Source: Lactimicrobium massiliense (GTDB lineage Bacteria > Bacillota_I > Bacilli_A > Erysipelotrichales > Erysipelotrichaceae). From it: a stretch of 64,000 nucleotides of DNA. A program made the position numbers and the translations under genes. The stretch lies in the NCBI RefSeq assembly GCF_900343155.1, contig NZ_OUNG01000002.1:372001-436000 (forward strand), in the 5' to 3' direction. Shown piece after piece: positions 1 through 7,772 of the stretch. Within the stretch, counting starts at the first letter, position 1; each line of letters opens with the position of its first letter. The notes beneath the pieces were generated by a model. That model was not told where the DNA came from. It saw only the letters and a program-made list of their open reading frames with translations, and made no database searches.

Positions 1-12
1 TATCCTGGAACA

Positions 13-42
13 GACAGAGGAAAATTCCCCCTGTCCGTTTTT
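13..42 (+). terminator. Intrinsic terminator of an upstream gene outside the window
   Basis: Imperfect stem (GACAGAGG at 13-20 with CCCCTGTC-type bases at 28-35, one mismatch) followed by GTTTTT. It would end a plus-strand gene lying left of the window. Confidence 0.55.
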
Positions 43-46
43 GCGT

Positions 47-83
47 GAAAAAGGAATTCAGGCCATGATCACCTGAATTCCTT
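47..83 (-). terminator. Intrinsic terminator of the bile salt hydrolase gene
   Basis: Perfect 12-bp arms (AAGGAATTCAGG at 51-62 and its complement at 72-83). Read on the minus strand the second arm runs into CCTTTTTC, so it terminates the gene that ends at 109. Confidence 0.7.
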
Positions 84-108
84 CTTTGTCTAACTGTACT
101 TTTATTCC

Positions 109-1083
109 TTAGTTAATGTTGTTGATCTGCTGCTTTGTGACCAATGGATAGCTGATCAGCTTATCTGCATCCAGATTTTCATGGTGCATATAAACAGCTG
201 AGATCTGGCTGTTGTCATAGGTGCGGTAGTAGTAAATGCCTTTGTCCATGTTGCAGCAGGAGGAGTAGATGGTGATCTCATATTTGCCATCACCGAGGTC
301 GCAGCATCCTCTTTGCTGTTCCACAGAAGAAAGGATATGGAAGAACTGGCTGACGGAGGAGTTTTCATCCTCTTTGGATACGGAGTTCAGCTTTGTGAAT
401 GCCACTTTGACAAAGCGGGATCCAGATGACAGATCGCCCGGCAGGCCGATTCCGCCCATGCCGCGGCTGTATTCATCCAGGTCAATCTTTCCAAATGCGG
501 ATGGATGAGAAGCAGCGGAAACATTCCGGTAATCATTCAGACGGAACAGCTGCTTGTCAAAGGTTGGATTGTTGGTCATGACACCAACCGGGTTGTCATA
601 GACATGCAGGCCGTCTTTTGTTGATTCAACGACGATGGATCTTTCCTTGTCCGTGATCATCCAGTGCAATGGCGTGATCGGCAGTTCTTTGGAGAAAGGA
701 ATGTTGACGAGGCGAATGCTGGCAAGCAGCTTTTCAGCATCAGAAACTGTGGCACACTGGCCAAGAATCCATGGAATAAACTCAAATGGCGAAATTTCAT
801 CCTTTCCATCGTGTAAAGGTTCCGGGAAATAACCATTGCCTGGGAAGTTGAGTCCGGCCATGGAAAGACCGTCTTCATTGGTGGCATCATAGTACAAAGG
901 ATAGCCATTGCAGACAAAGGCCATGCCAATCAATGCCTTGTGATTTGTCAGTGTGTCTTTGGTGCGGAAAGGCAGTGGGAAATTGCGCGGGGTGATGGTG
1001 ACAGATTCCTGATAGGAAAATTCCAGGTCCAGGTTTCTGCCAAAGTAATGATCTTTTGTTGTGTACGTAGCACATGTGCACAT
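109..1083 (-). CDS. bsh: Choloylglycine hydrolase family protein (bile salt hydrolase type)
   Basis: 324-residue Ntn-hydrolase expected to cleave amide bonds of conjugated bile acids in the cytoplasm. I start at the ATG at 1083 because it gives MCTC, so Cys2 becomes the N-terminal nucleophile after Met removal, and because an AAGGAGG site sits just upstream. The longer frame (to 1122) would bury the cysteine. Family residues are visible: Cys2, Arg16 and Asp19 (GRNLDLE), Asn79 (GLNFPG, the bile-salt-hydrolase rather than penicillin-V-acylase type), the NNPTF asparagine near 171, and Arg223 (SGSRFVK). The length matches the family's usual ~325. It appears monocistronic, with TATAAT on the minus strand at 1124-1129 and its own terminator. 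Penicillin V acylase activity is the main alternative. Confidence 0.88.
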   Translation of the reverse strand: MCTCATYTTKDHYFGRNLDLEFSYQESVTITPRNFPLPFRTKDTLTNHKALIGMAFVCNGYPLYYDATNEDGLSMAGLNFPGNGYFPEPLHDGKDEISPFEFIPWILGQCATVSDAEKLLASIRLVNIPFSKELPITPLHWMITDKERSIVVESTKDGLHVYDNPVGVMTNNPTFDKQLFRLNDYRNVSAASHPSAFGKIDLDEYSRGMGGIGLPGDLSSGSRFVKVAFTKLNSVSKEDENSSVSQFFHILSSVEQQRGCCDLGDGKYEITIYSSCCNMDKGIYYYRTYDNSQISAVYMHHENLDADKLISYPLVTKQQINNIN

Positions 1084-1153
1084 AATTTTGCCTCCTTGTG
1101 ATGTGATCAAAGCATCTTCCATTATTATAGGATGATTGCGTTGTTTAAGCGTA

Positions 1154-1190
1154 TCAAAAAAAACGGGCTGTCTTCATTGATAGTCCGTAT
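1154..1190 (-). terminator. Intrinsic terminator after gltS
   Basis: On the minus strand an ACGG...CCGT stem with two internal mismatches is followed by eight T (plus-strand A run at about 1155-1163), just after the gltS stop at 1194. Confidence 0.6.
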
Positions 1191-1193
1191 TTT

Positions 1194-2372
1194 CTATATG
1201 AGATTGATGAAAATCGTGATGATGAGTGAGTTGATGAAGTCCGCAAACAGGGATCCGACAATCGGGATGAGCAGGAATGCCTTGATGCTTTCACCATGCT
1301 TTTCTCTGACTGCCTGCATGTTTGCCATGGCATTGGGAGTGGCACCCATGCCAAAGCCGCACACACCTGCCGCGATCACGGCGGCGTCATAATCACTGCC
1401 CATGCATTTGAAGACAATGAACCGCGCATACACAAACATCAGTGCGGTCTGGCCGATCAGCAGAATGACCAGCGGCAGGGCAAGATCTGCCAGCTGCCAG
1501 ATTTTCAGTGTGATCATGGCAATGCCAAGGAAGATGGAAAGGCAGATGCTGCCAAAGGAGTCAATCTCTTCCATGTGGATGGTGAATCTGCCGGAGATTT
1601 CGGCAATGTTGCGGAAGATGGCAGCCGCAATCATTGCCCCGATGTAGATGGGAAATGTCATGCCTGTTTTGGATAGCAGCCAGGAAAGAATGGTGCCGAT
1701 GCCGGCACAGACAATTAATGCAAATACGGCATTGGGATAGTTCTCAAGGCCTTTGAGGGTTTCCTGGAAGGTTTCATGATGGGCTGCATCATCCTTAGGC
1801 TGCAGATGCTTTTTGGTGATCAGACCATTTGCCAATGGTCCGCCCATTAAGGATCCCATGATCAGACCGAAGGTGGCAGCTGCGGTCGCAATCGTCGTGG
1901 CACCGGTGATGCCGAAATCTTCCAGGACAGGACCGAAGGCACCGGCTGTGCCGTGTCCGCCAACCATAGGAATGGATCCCGTGCAAAGGCCGATCAGGGC
2001 ATCAATATGCAGCAGGCGGGAAAGCCCGACTGCCACGCCATTCTGGGCAGTGATCAGAATGATGACGAGAACCAGAAAGAGAAACAGATCTTTTCCGCCT
2101 TCTTTGAGGACCTTGATGTTTGCCTGAAAGCCGACCGAAGTAAAGAAGAGCACCATTGCCACTTCGCTTAAGGAGCTGTCAAAGGAGATTTCGGCAATGC
2201 CTGATACATACAGGATGCAGGTGAGAATGGAGAAAACCAGACCGCCGGCAACGGGTGAAGGGATACAGAAACGCTCCAGCAGCGGAATCTTCTTTTTCAG
2301 CCAGGATCCAAAGGCAAGCACGATTACAGCCACGGCCATGGTCTGATAGCGGTCAAGTGTCAGTGAGATCAT
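1194..2372 (-). CDS. gltS: Sodium/glutamate symporter-type carrier (GltS family)
   Basis: 392-residue polytopic membrane protein of the GltS (ESS) family, which takes up dicarboxylates such as glutamate with Na+. About ten hydrophobic segments are visible, with the family's glycine-rich re-entrant loops (around GSIPMVGGHGTAGAFGPVL in the first half and CGFGMGATPNAMANM in the second). The length is typical for the family. Its ATG (2370-2372) overlaps the stop of the upstream binding-protein gene by 4 bases, so translation is probably coupled. The pairing with a TAXI-type binding protein suggests the carrier works with a substrate-binding subunit rather than alone. Substrate is inferred from the family. 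Confidence 0.88.
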   Translation of the reverse strand: MISLTLDRYQTMAVAVIVLAFGSWLKKKIPLLERFCIPSPVAGGLVFSILTCILYVSGIAEISFDSSLSEVAMVLFFTSVGFQANIKVLKEGGKDLFLFLVLVIILITAQNGVAVGLSRLLHIDALIGLCTGSIPMVGGHGTAGAFGPVLEDFGITGATTIATAAATFGLIMGSLMGGPLANGLITKKHLQPKDDAAHHETFQETLKGLENYPNAVFALIVCAGIGTILSWLLSKTGMTFPIYIGAMIAAAIFRNIAEISGRFTIHMEEIDSFGSICLSIFLGIAMITLKIWQLADLALPLVILLIGQTALMFVYARFIVFKCMGSDYDAAVIAAGVCGFGMGATPNAMANMQAVREKHGESIKAFLLIPIVGSLFADFINSLIITIFINLI

Positions 2373-3316
2373 CCTGCCACCTCGGTATCAATGTCATGTT
2401 CTTCATACCATTTCAAGGCCCCTTCATGGAATGGGATTGTGATGCCTTTTACGGCTTCTGCAGGATCCAGCTGCAGGTCTGCGCTGACACTGCTTTGCAG
2501 CTCTTCTGTTTTTGCAAAGAGAGTGTCTGTCATGAGGTAGATAAGATCTGATGAAGCTTCATTGGATGCCACAAGTACAGACCGCACGCCAACGGTCTGA
2601 ATTGCATCCGGGCTTCCATATGTATCTGATGGAATCGTCACAGCTTCCAGCCCCGGTGCCAGGGCAAGAATGTGATTGACCATGTCTTCATCCAGAGACA
2701 GCAGGCGGATTTCGTCCTGATGTTCTTCGATGATGTCAGCCGGTGCACCTGCAGTCACAAACATCGCATCGATGTCCTTGTTCAGCAGATGATCCATGGC
2801 ATCTTCATAATCGTAATTCAATGTGGTGACATCACCTTCCTGCAGGCCGGCCGCATCCAGCAGCTCCTTTGCATTGCGCTCCGTGCCGCTTTCTTCCTGC
2901 CCGATGGAAACTTTCTTTCCCTGCAGGTCAAAGAGCGTATGAATATCAGAATCACTGCGCACCACGATCTGGACGGCTTCCATGTACAAAGAGGCAATGG
3001 CAGAATATGTCTTTGCATTGTCGGTATCGGCACTGTCTGCATCGTAATACATTTCATTGATCAGATCAGACTGGGCAATGCCGGCTTTAATATATCCCTC
3101 TGAAAGCAGACGCAGGTTGGCTGCCGATCCGGCGGTAGAGCGCACACTGATCTGGTAATCAGGATCCTGTTCTGTAACCAGTCTGGCAAGCTCTGCGCCA
3201 AAGCTGTAATAGACACCGCCTTCAGGTGCGGTTCCAAAACGGATGGATGTTTTCCTGGAACAGCCGCTCAGCACAAGACCTGCGGATACGATGGCAGCTG
3301 TGATTGTTCTTTTCAT
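2369..3316 (-). CDS. TAXI family solute-binding lipoprotein paired with GltS
   Basis: 315-residue extracytoplasmic binding protein. The start at 3316 is chosen for the AAAGGAG site upstream and because it gives a lipoprotein signal: MKR, a hydrophobic stretch and lipobox LSGC with Cys19. The mature part carries TAXI hallmarks (FGTAPEGGVYYSFGAELARL; VRSTAGSAANLRLL; GKKVSIGQEESGTE). TAXI proteins normally serve TRAP transporters, but no TRAP DctQ/DctM subunit lies nearby; the only membrane partner is the 4-base-overlapping gltS. The inferred role is to deliver glutamate or a related carboxylate to GltS at the outer face of the membrane. TATAAT on the minus strand at 3342-3347 is a likely -10. 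Confidence 0.87.
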   Translation of the reverse strand: MKRTITAAIVSAGLVLSGCSRKTSIRFGTAPEGGVYYSFGAELARLVTEQDPDYQISVRSTAGSAANLRLLSEGYIKAGIAQSDLINEMYYDADSADTDNAKTYSAIASLYMEAVQIVVRSDSDIHTLFDLQGKKVSIGQEESGTERNAKELLDAAGLQEGDVTTLNYDYEDAMDHLLNKDIDAMFVTAGAPADIIEEHQDEIRLLSLDEDMVNHILALAPGLEAVTIPSDTYGSPDAIQTVGVRSVLVASNEASSDLIYLMTDTLFAKTEELQSSVSADLQLDPAEAVKGITIPFHEGALKWYEEHDIDTEVAG

Positions 3317-3375
3317 GCCAGTTCTCCTTTTTAGCGGTGAGATTATAGCACAGGCAGACGGCACGCACTGCGCAA

Positions 3376-3420
3376 AAAAGCATCCTGCTTTCAGAAGAAT
3401 AACTTCTTGCGGCGGGATGC
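3376..3420 (-). terminator. Terminator overlapping the 3' end of the PHP gene
   Basis: On the minus strand AGCATCC near 3420 pairs with GGATGCT near 3380, followed by TTTTTTG. A smaller AAGAA/TTCTT stem lies inside the loop. The stem overlaps the last codons of the PHP gene. Confidence 0.5.
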
Positions 3421-4200
3421 TTCGCTGATCAGATCATACTTGTCGAGAATGTGACAGTTGAGTCCTTCAATGACAGACAGTGCTCTTCTGAGGTATTCAT
3501 CTGTAAGAAAGAGCTTTGGATCATGGATGTCCATGCCAATGATGATGTCACAGTTCTTCTTTGCAAATTCTTCAAAGAAGATGCGGACCGGATAGGCATA
3601 GCGGTATCCATCCTGATATTTGATCATTCCCTGGCGGACACCAGAGCCGCAGTTGAGCTCCAGCGGGATGTGATATGTATTGGAGATATCCGCGATCCTT
3701 TGGGCGATCTGTCTGACACTTTCATCGATCACAGGATAGCTCCACATGCATACATCCGGATGGGCAATATAGTCACACAGATTGTGCGCACATGCATATT
3801 CCAGCTGATCGGTATACATGTCCAGCTCTTTCTTTGTGGTCAGATCATAGGAGCTTTTGCCGCCATAGCTGAGATTGTGCTGGCCCAGAAGGCAGTATTC
3901 ACTGCGCTGCCGCCACTGTCTTAATGTTTCCCACTCACTCTGATAGCATTCCACTTCCATGCCGACATGGATTTCAATCTGGTCCTGGTATTTCTTTTTC
4001 AATGCTTCGATACAGGAAAAGTAATCATCCACCTGCTCTATATTCATGCGTTCGGTTGGCTCGGGATCCTTGTAAGGAGCGTGATCCGAAAAGCCAAGTA
4101 CTTTGACGCCTGCCTGTATGGCAGCCTGTACATATTCTCCGTCTGTGCCGACGGCATGGCCGCAGCGGCTTGTATGGGTATGAAAGTTGCGTTCAATCAT
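3391..4200 (-). CDS. PHP-domain phosphoesterase (histidinol-phosphatase-like)
   Basis: 269-residue PHP-fold metallo-phosphatase of the HisK/HisJ type. Metal-binding motifs are visible in order: HTHTSRCGH near the N terminus, FSDHAPY, the glutamate of VGMEVEC, GQHN, AHPD and the late MDIHDP. Family members dephosphorylate histidinol phosphate, but no other histidine gene is in the window, so the substrate is open. It is read divergently from the RpiR regulator at 4315 with about 110 bases between them. The ATG at 4200 is preceded by an AAAGGATAG-like site. Confidence 0.8.
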   Translation of the reverse strand: MIERNFHTHTSRCGHAVGTDGEYVQAAIQAGVKVLGFSDHAPYKDPEPTERMNIEQVDDYFSCIEALKKKYQDQIEIHVGMEVECYQSEWETLRQWRQRSEYCLLGQHNLSYGGKSSYDLTTKKELDMYTDQLEYACAHNLCDYIAHPDVCMWSYPVIDESVRQIAQRIADISNTYHIPLELNCGSGVRQGMIKYQDGYRYAYPVRIFFEEFAKKNCDIIIGMDIHDPKLFLTDEYLRRALSVIEGLNCHILDKYDLISEASRRKKLFF

Positions 4201-4279
4201 GATTGACTATCCTTTCTTTACTGGGAGAATACATGCCGCCGGTGGATGCGTCAAGCATTCCGCCGCATGACTTTCCTGT

Positions 4280-4308
4280 TTGCATTTTTCCGGGAACCGG
4301 CATAAGAT
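4280..4308 (+). promoter_or_regulatory. Promoter placing transcription start at the ATG of the RpiR gene
   Basis: TTGCAT (4280-4285), 17-base spacer, TAAGAT (4303-4308). Only 6 bases separate the -10 from the ATG at 4315, leaving no room for a ribosome site, so the mRNA would be leaderless. Confidence 0.5.
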
Positions 4309-4314
4309 GCCTGT

Positions 4315-5094
4315 ATGTTATTTGGTTATACGCAGATTATTTCTTTGAACGAGAATGAGAGCGGTGTGTTCAAGTATGTCATTGAGCATCCTGCCCAGGC
4401 TGTACAGATGAATATCCGTGAGCTTGCCCGGGAAACCGGTACATCCACGGCAACGGTGGCACGGATGTACAAGAAGCTTGGCTGTGCATCCTATCCTGTG
4501 TTTTTAAGCCGGATTCAGGCATATGAACAGCAGATGCCGGATCAAAATACATGTGCCGGCTATATGGTCTCTGCCCTGCAGACAACAATTGATCTGATTC
4601 AGAAAAACAATGATGCCTGGCAGAAAGCAGTGAAAATGATTTGTGAAAGTGATGCCGTGACGGTCATGGGGTGCGGCAACTGCGGTGCGCTGGCGATGTA
4701 TGCAGCCCGTTATCTGTCCAATGCCGGTTTTTATGCCACAGCCGTTACCGATGTCTTCTATCCGCCCCAGCTTGGCAATACAGAGAAACATGTGATTCTG
4801 ATACTCTCAGAAAGCGGTGAAAACCGGGAAATGGTCCAACAGGCAATGCTGAATCAGAAATACGGCAGCCATATTCTGGTAATGACCGGCAATCCGGATT
4901 CCACGCTTGCTTCTCTTGCCGAGGCAGTGCTTCCCATCGTCATGCAGCGGTATTTACTGCCGCAGACCTATGATCTGACAAGCGGTGTTTCCATGCTGTA
5001 TGGCGTTGAATACCTTGGCCAGGAACTGCTGCGCTATAATGACCGGATCAAGAAAACGGATCCCAAGATTCATGTGGATGCTGGCAAAGCGTGA
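4315..5094 (+). CDS. MurR/RpiR family transcriptional regulator
   Basis: 259-residue regulator with an N-terminal RpiR helix-turn-helix (ARETGTSTATVARMYKKLGCASYPVF, about residues 35-65) and a C-terminal SIS sugar-phosphate-binding domain (VMGCGNCGALAMYAARYLSNAG, then ILILSESGENREMVQQAM and ILVMTGNPDSTLASLAEAVL). Such proteins sense sugar or amino-sugar phosphates. The target is unknown; the divergent PHP gene and the metal ATPase downstream are the neighbours. No Shine-Dalgarno sequence precedes the ATG, which fits the promoter geometry noted at 4280-4308. Confidence 0.85.
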   Translation: MLFGYTQIISLNENESGVFKYVIEHPAQAVQMNIRELARETGTSTATVARMYKKLGCASYPVFLSRIQAYEQQMPDQNTCAGYMVSALQTTIDLIQKNNDAWQKAVKMICESDAVTVMGCGNCGALAMYAARYLSNAGFYATAVTDVFYPPQLGNTEKHVILILSESGENREMVQQAMLNQKYGSHILVMTGNPDSTLASLAEAVLPIVMQRYLLPQTYDLTSGVSMLYGVEYLGQELLRYNDRIKKTDPKIHVDAGKA

Positions 5095-5110
5095 TGCCGG
5101 CATTTTCTTA

Positions 5111-5138
5111 TTGACGATCAGGATAGAAAGACTATACT
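5111..5138 (+). promoter_or_regulatory. Promoter of the metal-transporting ATPase
   Basis: TTGACG (5111-5116), 16-base spacer, TATACT (5133-5138). Confidence 0.65.
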
Positions 5139-5145
5139 TTACATA

Positions 5146-5159
5146 TGAACAGTTGTTCA
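5146..5159 (+). promoter_or_regulatory. Palindromic operator TGAACA-GT-TGTTCA at the ATPase promoter
   Basis: Perfect 6-2-6 palindrome placed at the expected transcription start, just after the -10 box. Its position and TGAACA half-sites resemble ArsR/SmtB-type (CzrA, CadC) metal-sensor operators. No ArsR-type gene is in the window, so the sensor would be encoded elsewhere. Confidence 0.55.
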
Positions 5160-5193
5160 ACTGTTTGGTATAAAGACATAAGAGGATACGAAT

Positions 5194-7746
5194 ATGAGCG
5201 CACATGAACATAAGACATATAAGCTGGATGTGACAACCGACTGTGCAGACTGTGCTGCCAAGGTAGAGCGTGCTGTTGCCGGCATCGAAGGGCTGGACAA
5301 TGTATCACTGTCCTTCATGTCCCATACACTGCGCTATGACTGTGATCCTGCAAAGCAGAAGGAACTGCTTTCTGTGATCAAAAAGACCATCATGGATGTC
5401 GAGCCGGAGGCAGAGATCAAGGATGCAGCAACAACCATCAGGCGGTCGTTCGCCATTACCGGCATTGACTGTCAGGATTGTGCTGACAAGCTGGAAGAAA
5501 GCTTTCAGAAGATTGATGGCATTCAGGATGTGCGTCTGTCCTTTCTGAAGGAGTCACTGCAGTATACGTGTGATCCAAAGGACAATGCCCGCATTGAAAA
5601 GGAAGTGCGTGAGATTGCTGCTCGTGAAGAACCGGATGCCCGCATTGTGGACAAAGGTGATGTGCAGAAGAAAATCTATGTATTCTCAGTGAAGGATATT
5701 GACTGTGCCGACTGTGCTGCCAGGCTGGAAAAGAAGATTTCTGGGATTGACGGCATTTCAAATGTGGCACTGGACTTCATGAACAGCCGGCTGAGCTATG
5801 AGGCGGATGTCAAAGATGCAGTGCGCATTGAAAAGGAGATGCGCGATGTTGTTGCCAGTATGGAACCAGATGCCAGCGTGTCCGCTCTGCATGAACACAA
5901 GGAAGAAAAAGAGGAAGCAGAGGAGGAAGATGACAACCGGAAGATGATCATCCGCCTGATTGCGGGTGCCATTCTGTTTGTGCTGTCTCTTGTCATGCAT
6001 GGCACAGCTGCCATCATCTTTGGCCTGGCTTCCTATCTGATTCTTGGCTATGATGTCATTCTCAAGGCATTCCGCGGCATTGGCCATGGCCAGCTGTTCG
6101 ATGAACACTTCCTGATGACAGTTGCGACCTTTGCGGCCATTTATCTGCGTGACTTCAAGGAAGCAGCCGGTGTCATGCTGTTCTATCAGATCGGTGAATT
6201 CTTCCAGGATCTTGCTGTTGACCACAGCCGTAAATCCATCGGCTCTTTGATGGCGATCCGTCCTGACTATGCCATGGTCAAACAGGCAGATGACTGGGTC
6301 AGGGTGGATCCTGCCACGGTGCAGCCTGGTGATATTGTCCAGGTCAAGCCGGGTGAGAAAGTACCGCTGGATGGCGTGGTAGTCGAAGGCACTGCCTCGC
6401 TGAACACAGCCTCCCTGACGGGTGAAAGCAGACCGGTGGATGTGGATGTCAACGATATGGTATTGTCTGGCTCCATCAATGAAAACGGTGTGCTGGAAAT
6501 CAAAGTGACCAAGGCGTATGGTGATTCCACCGTCGCAAAAATTCTGGATCTGGTGGAAAACAGTGATGCCCACAAGGCCAAGGCTGAAAACTTCATCACG
6601 AAGTTCTCACGGATTTATACGCCGGCTGTTGTCGGTGCTGCTGTTGTGACCGCGACTGTTGTATCGCTGATGGGCTATGGCGTGCAGGAAGGCATCTACC
6701 GTGCCTGTACATTCCTGGTTATTTCGTGTCCATGTGCGCTTGTGATCTCCATTCCGCTGAGCTTCTTTGCCGGCATTGGCGGCCTGAGTTCACGCGGTGT
6801 TCTGGTCAAGGGTGCTGATCTGATTGAAACACTTGCCAAAACAAAGAATGTTGTCATGGACAAGACCGGCACATTGACCAGCGGTGTATTCGCCGTGGAA
6901 AAGGTCGTTGGTGAAAACAAGGATGAAATTCTTGAGGCTGCCAGTGCTGTGGAATATTATTCCAACCATCCGATTGCCAGGGGCATCAAAGCTGCCTGGG
7001 AAGGCACCATTCAGGAGAGCGATCTTTCTGATGTCAGTGAGATTGCCGGCCGCGGTCTGTCTGTTGCGTACAAGGGACATGCACTGCTGGCAGGCAATGC
7101 CAGACTGATGCAGGATCATCAGATTGCCTTCCAGGAAGTCAATGAACCCGGTACGCTTGTGTATGTAGCATGTGATGATGCCTATCTTGGTGCTCTTGTG
7201 CTGCGCGATCAGCTCAAGCCGACCGCAAAGAAAGCAGTTTCTGATCTGCATGCCATGGGCAGAAAGGTCATGATTGTCTCTGGTGACAATCAGGCGATCA
7301 CGGATCTGGCTGGCAGTGAGCTTGGCGTGGACCATGCCTATGGGGCATGTCTGCCGGCGGATAAGGTGGCGCGTGTGCAGGCCATTCATGGCCAGGGTGT
7401 GACAGCCTTTGTGGGAGATGGCGTCAATGATGCGCCGGTGCTGGCGGCTGCGGATACGGGCATTGCCATGGGCGCACTTGGCTCTGATGCGGCGATTGAA
7501 GCTGCGGATGTGGTCATCATGGATGATGATCCGGCCAAGATTTCGCTTGCCATTGAGGCATCTCGCCGCATTCTGAAGGTTGCCAACCAGAACATCGTCT
7601 TTGCCATTGCCGTCAAGCTGACCTGTCTGGTGCTTGGTGCCTTCGGCATTGCCAACATGTGGATGGCGATCTTTGCGGATACGGGTGTGGCGATGCTGTG
7701 TGTGCTGAACTCACTGCGTCTGCTGCGTATTGCCCGCCGCGTATAA
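5194..7746 (+). CDS. Zn/Cd/Pb-exporting P1B-type ATPase with three N-terminal metal-binding domains
   Basis: 850-residue heavy-metal P-type ATPase. Three tandem HMA-like domains come first, each with a DCxDC motif (Cys17/20, Cys93/96, Cys171/174), followed by an acidic Glu-rich linker near 230-245 and the membrane domain. The TM6 motif is SCPCALVIS (Cys512-Pro-Cys514), the phosphorylated aspartate is D556 in DKTGTLT, and the hinge is GDGVNDAP (about 741-748). TGES is present and the last membrane segment carries FADTGVAMLCVLNSLRLL, whose aspartate is typical of ZntA/CadA. CPC plus that Asp indicates divalent Zn2+/Cd2+/Pb2+ efflux rather than copper. The ATG at 5194 follows an AGAGGA site. Confidence 0.9.
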   Translation: MSAHEHKTYKLDVTTDCADCAAKVERAVAGIEGLDNVSLSFMSHTLRYDCDPAKQKELLSVIKKTIMDVEPEAEIKDAATTIRRSFAITGIDCQDCADKLEESFQKIDGIQDVRLSFLKESLQYTCDPKDNARIEKEVREIAAREEPDARIVDKGDVQKKIYVFSVKDIDCADCAARLEKKISGIDGISNVALDFMNSRLSYEADVKDAVRIEKEMRDVVASMEPDASVSALHEHKEEKEEAEEEDDNRKMIIRLIAGAILFVLSLVMHGTAAIIFGLASYLILGYDVILKAFRGIGHGQLFDEHFLMTVATFAAIYLRDFKEAAGVMLFYQIGEFFQDLAVDHSRKSIGSLMAIRPDYAMVKQADDWVRVDPATVQPGDIVQVKPGEKVPLDGVVVEGTASLNTASLTGESRPVDVDVNDMVLSGSINENGVLEIKVTKAYGDSTVAKILDLVENSDAHKAKAENFITKFSRIYTPAVVGAAVVTATVVSLMGYGVQEGIYRACTFLVISCPCALVISIPLSFFAGIGGLSSRGVLVKGADLIETLAKTKNVVMDKTGTLTSGVFAVEKVVGENKDEILEAASAVEYYSNHPIARGIKAAWEGTIQESDLSDVSEIAGRGLSVAYKGHALLAGNARLMQDHQIAFQEVNEPGTLVYVACDDAYLGALVLRDQLKPTAKKAVSDLHAMGRKVMIVSGDNQAITDLAGSELGVDHAYGACLPADKVARVQAIHGQGVTAFVGDGVNDAPVLAAADTGIAMGALGSDAAIEAADVVIMDDDPAKISLAIEASRRILKVANQNIVFAIAVKLTCLVLGAFGIANMWMAIFADTGVAMLCVLNSLRLLRIARRV

Positions 7747-7772
7747 AACTGATTATAATAAAAGGCATGCAT

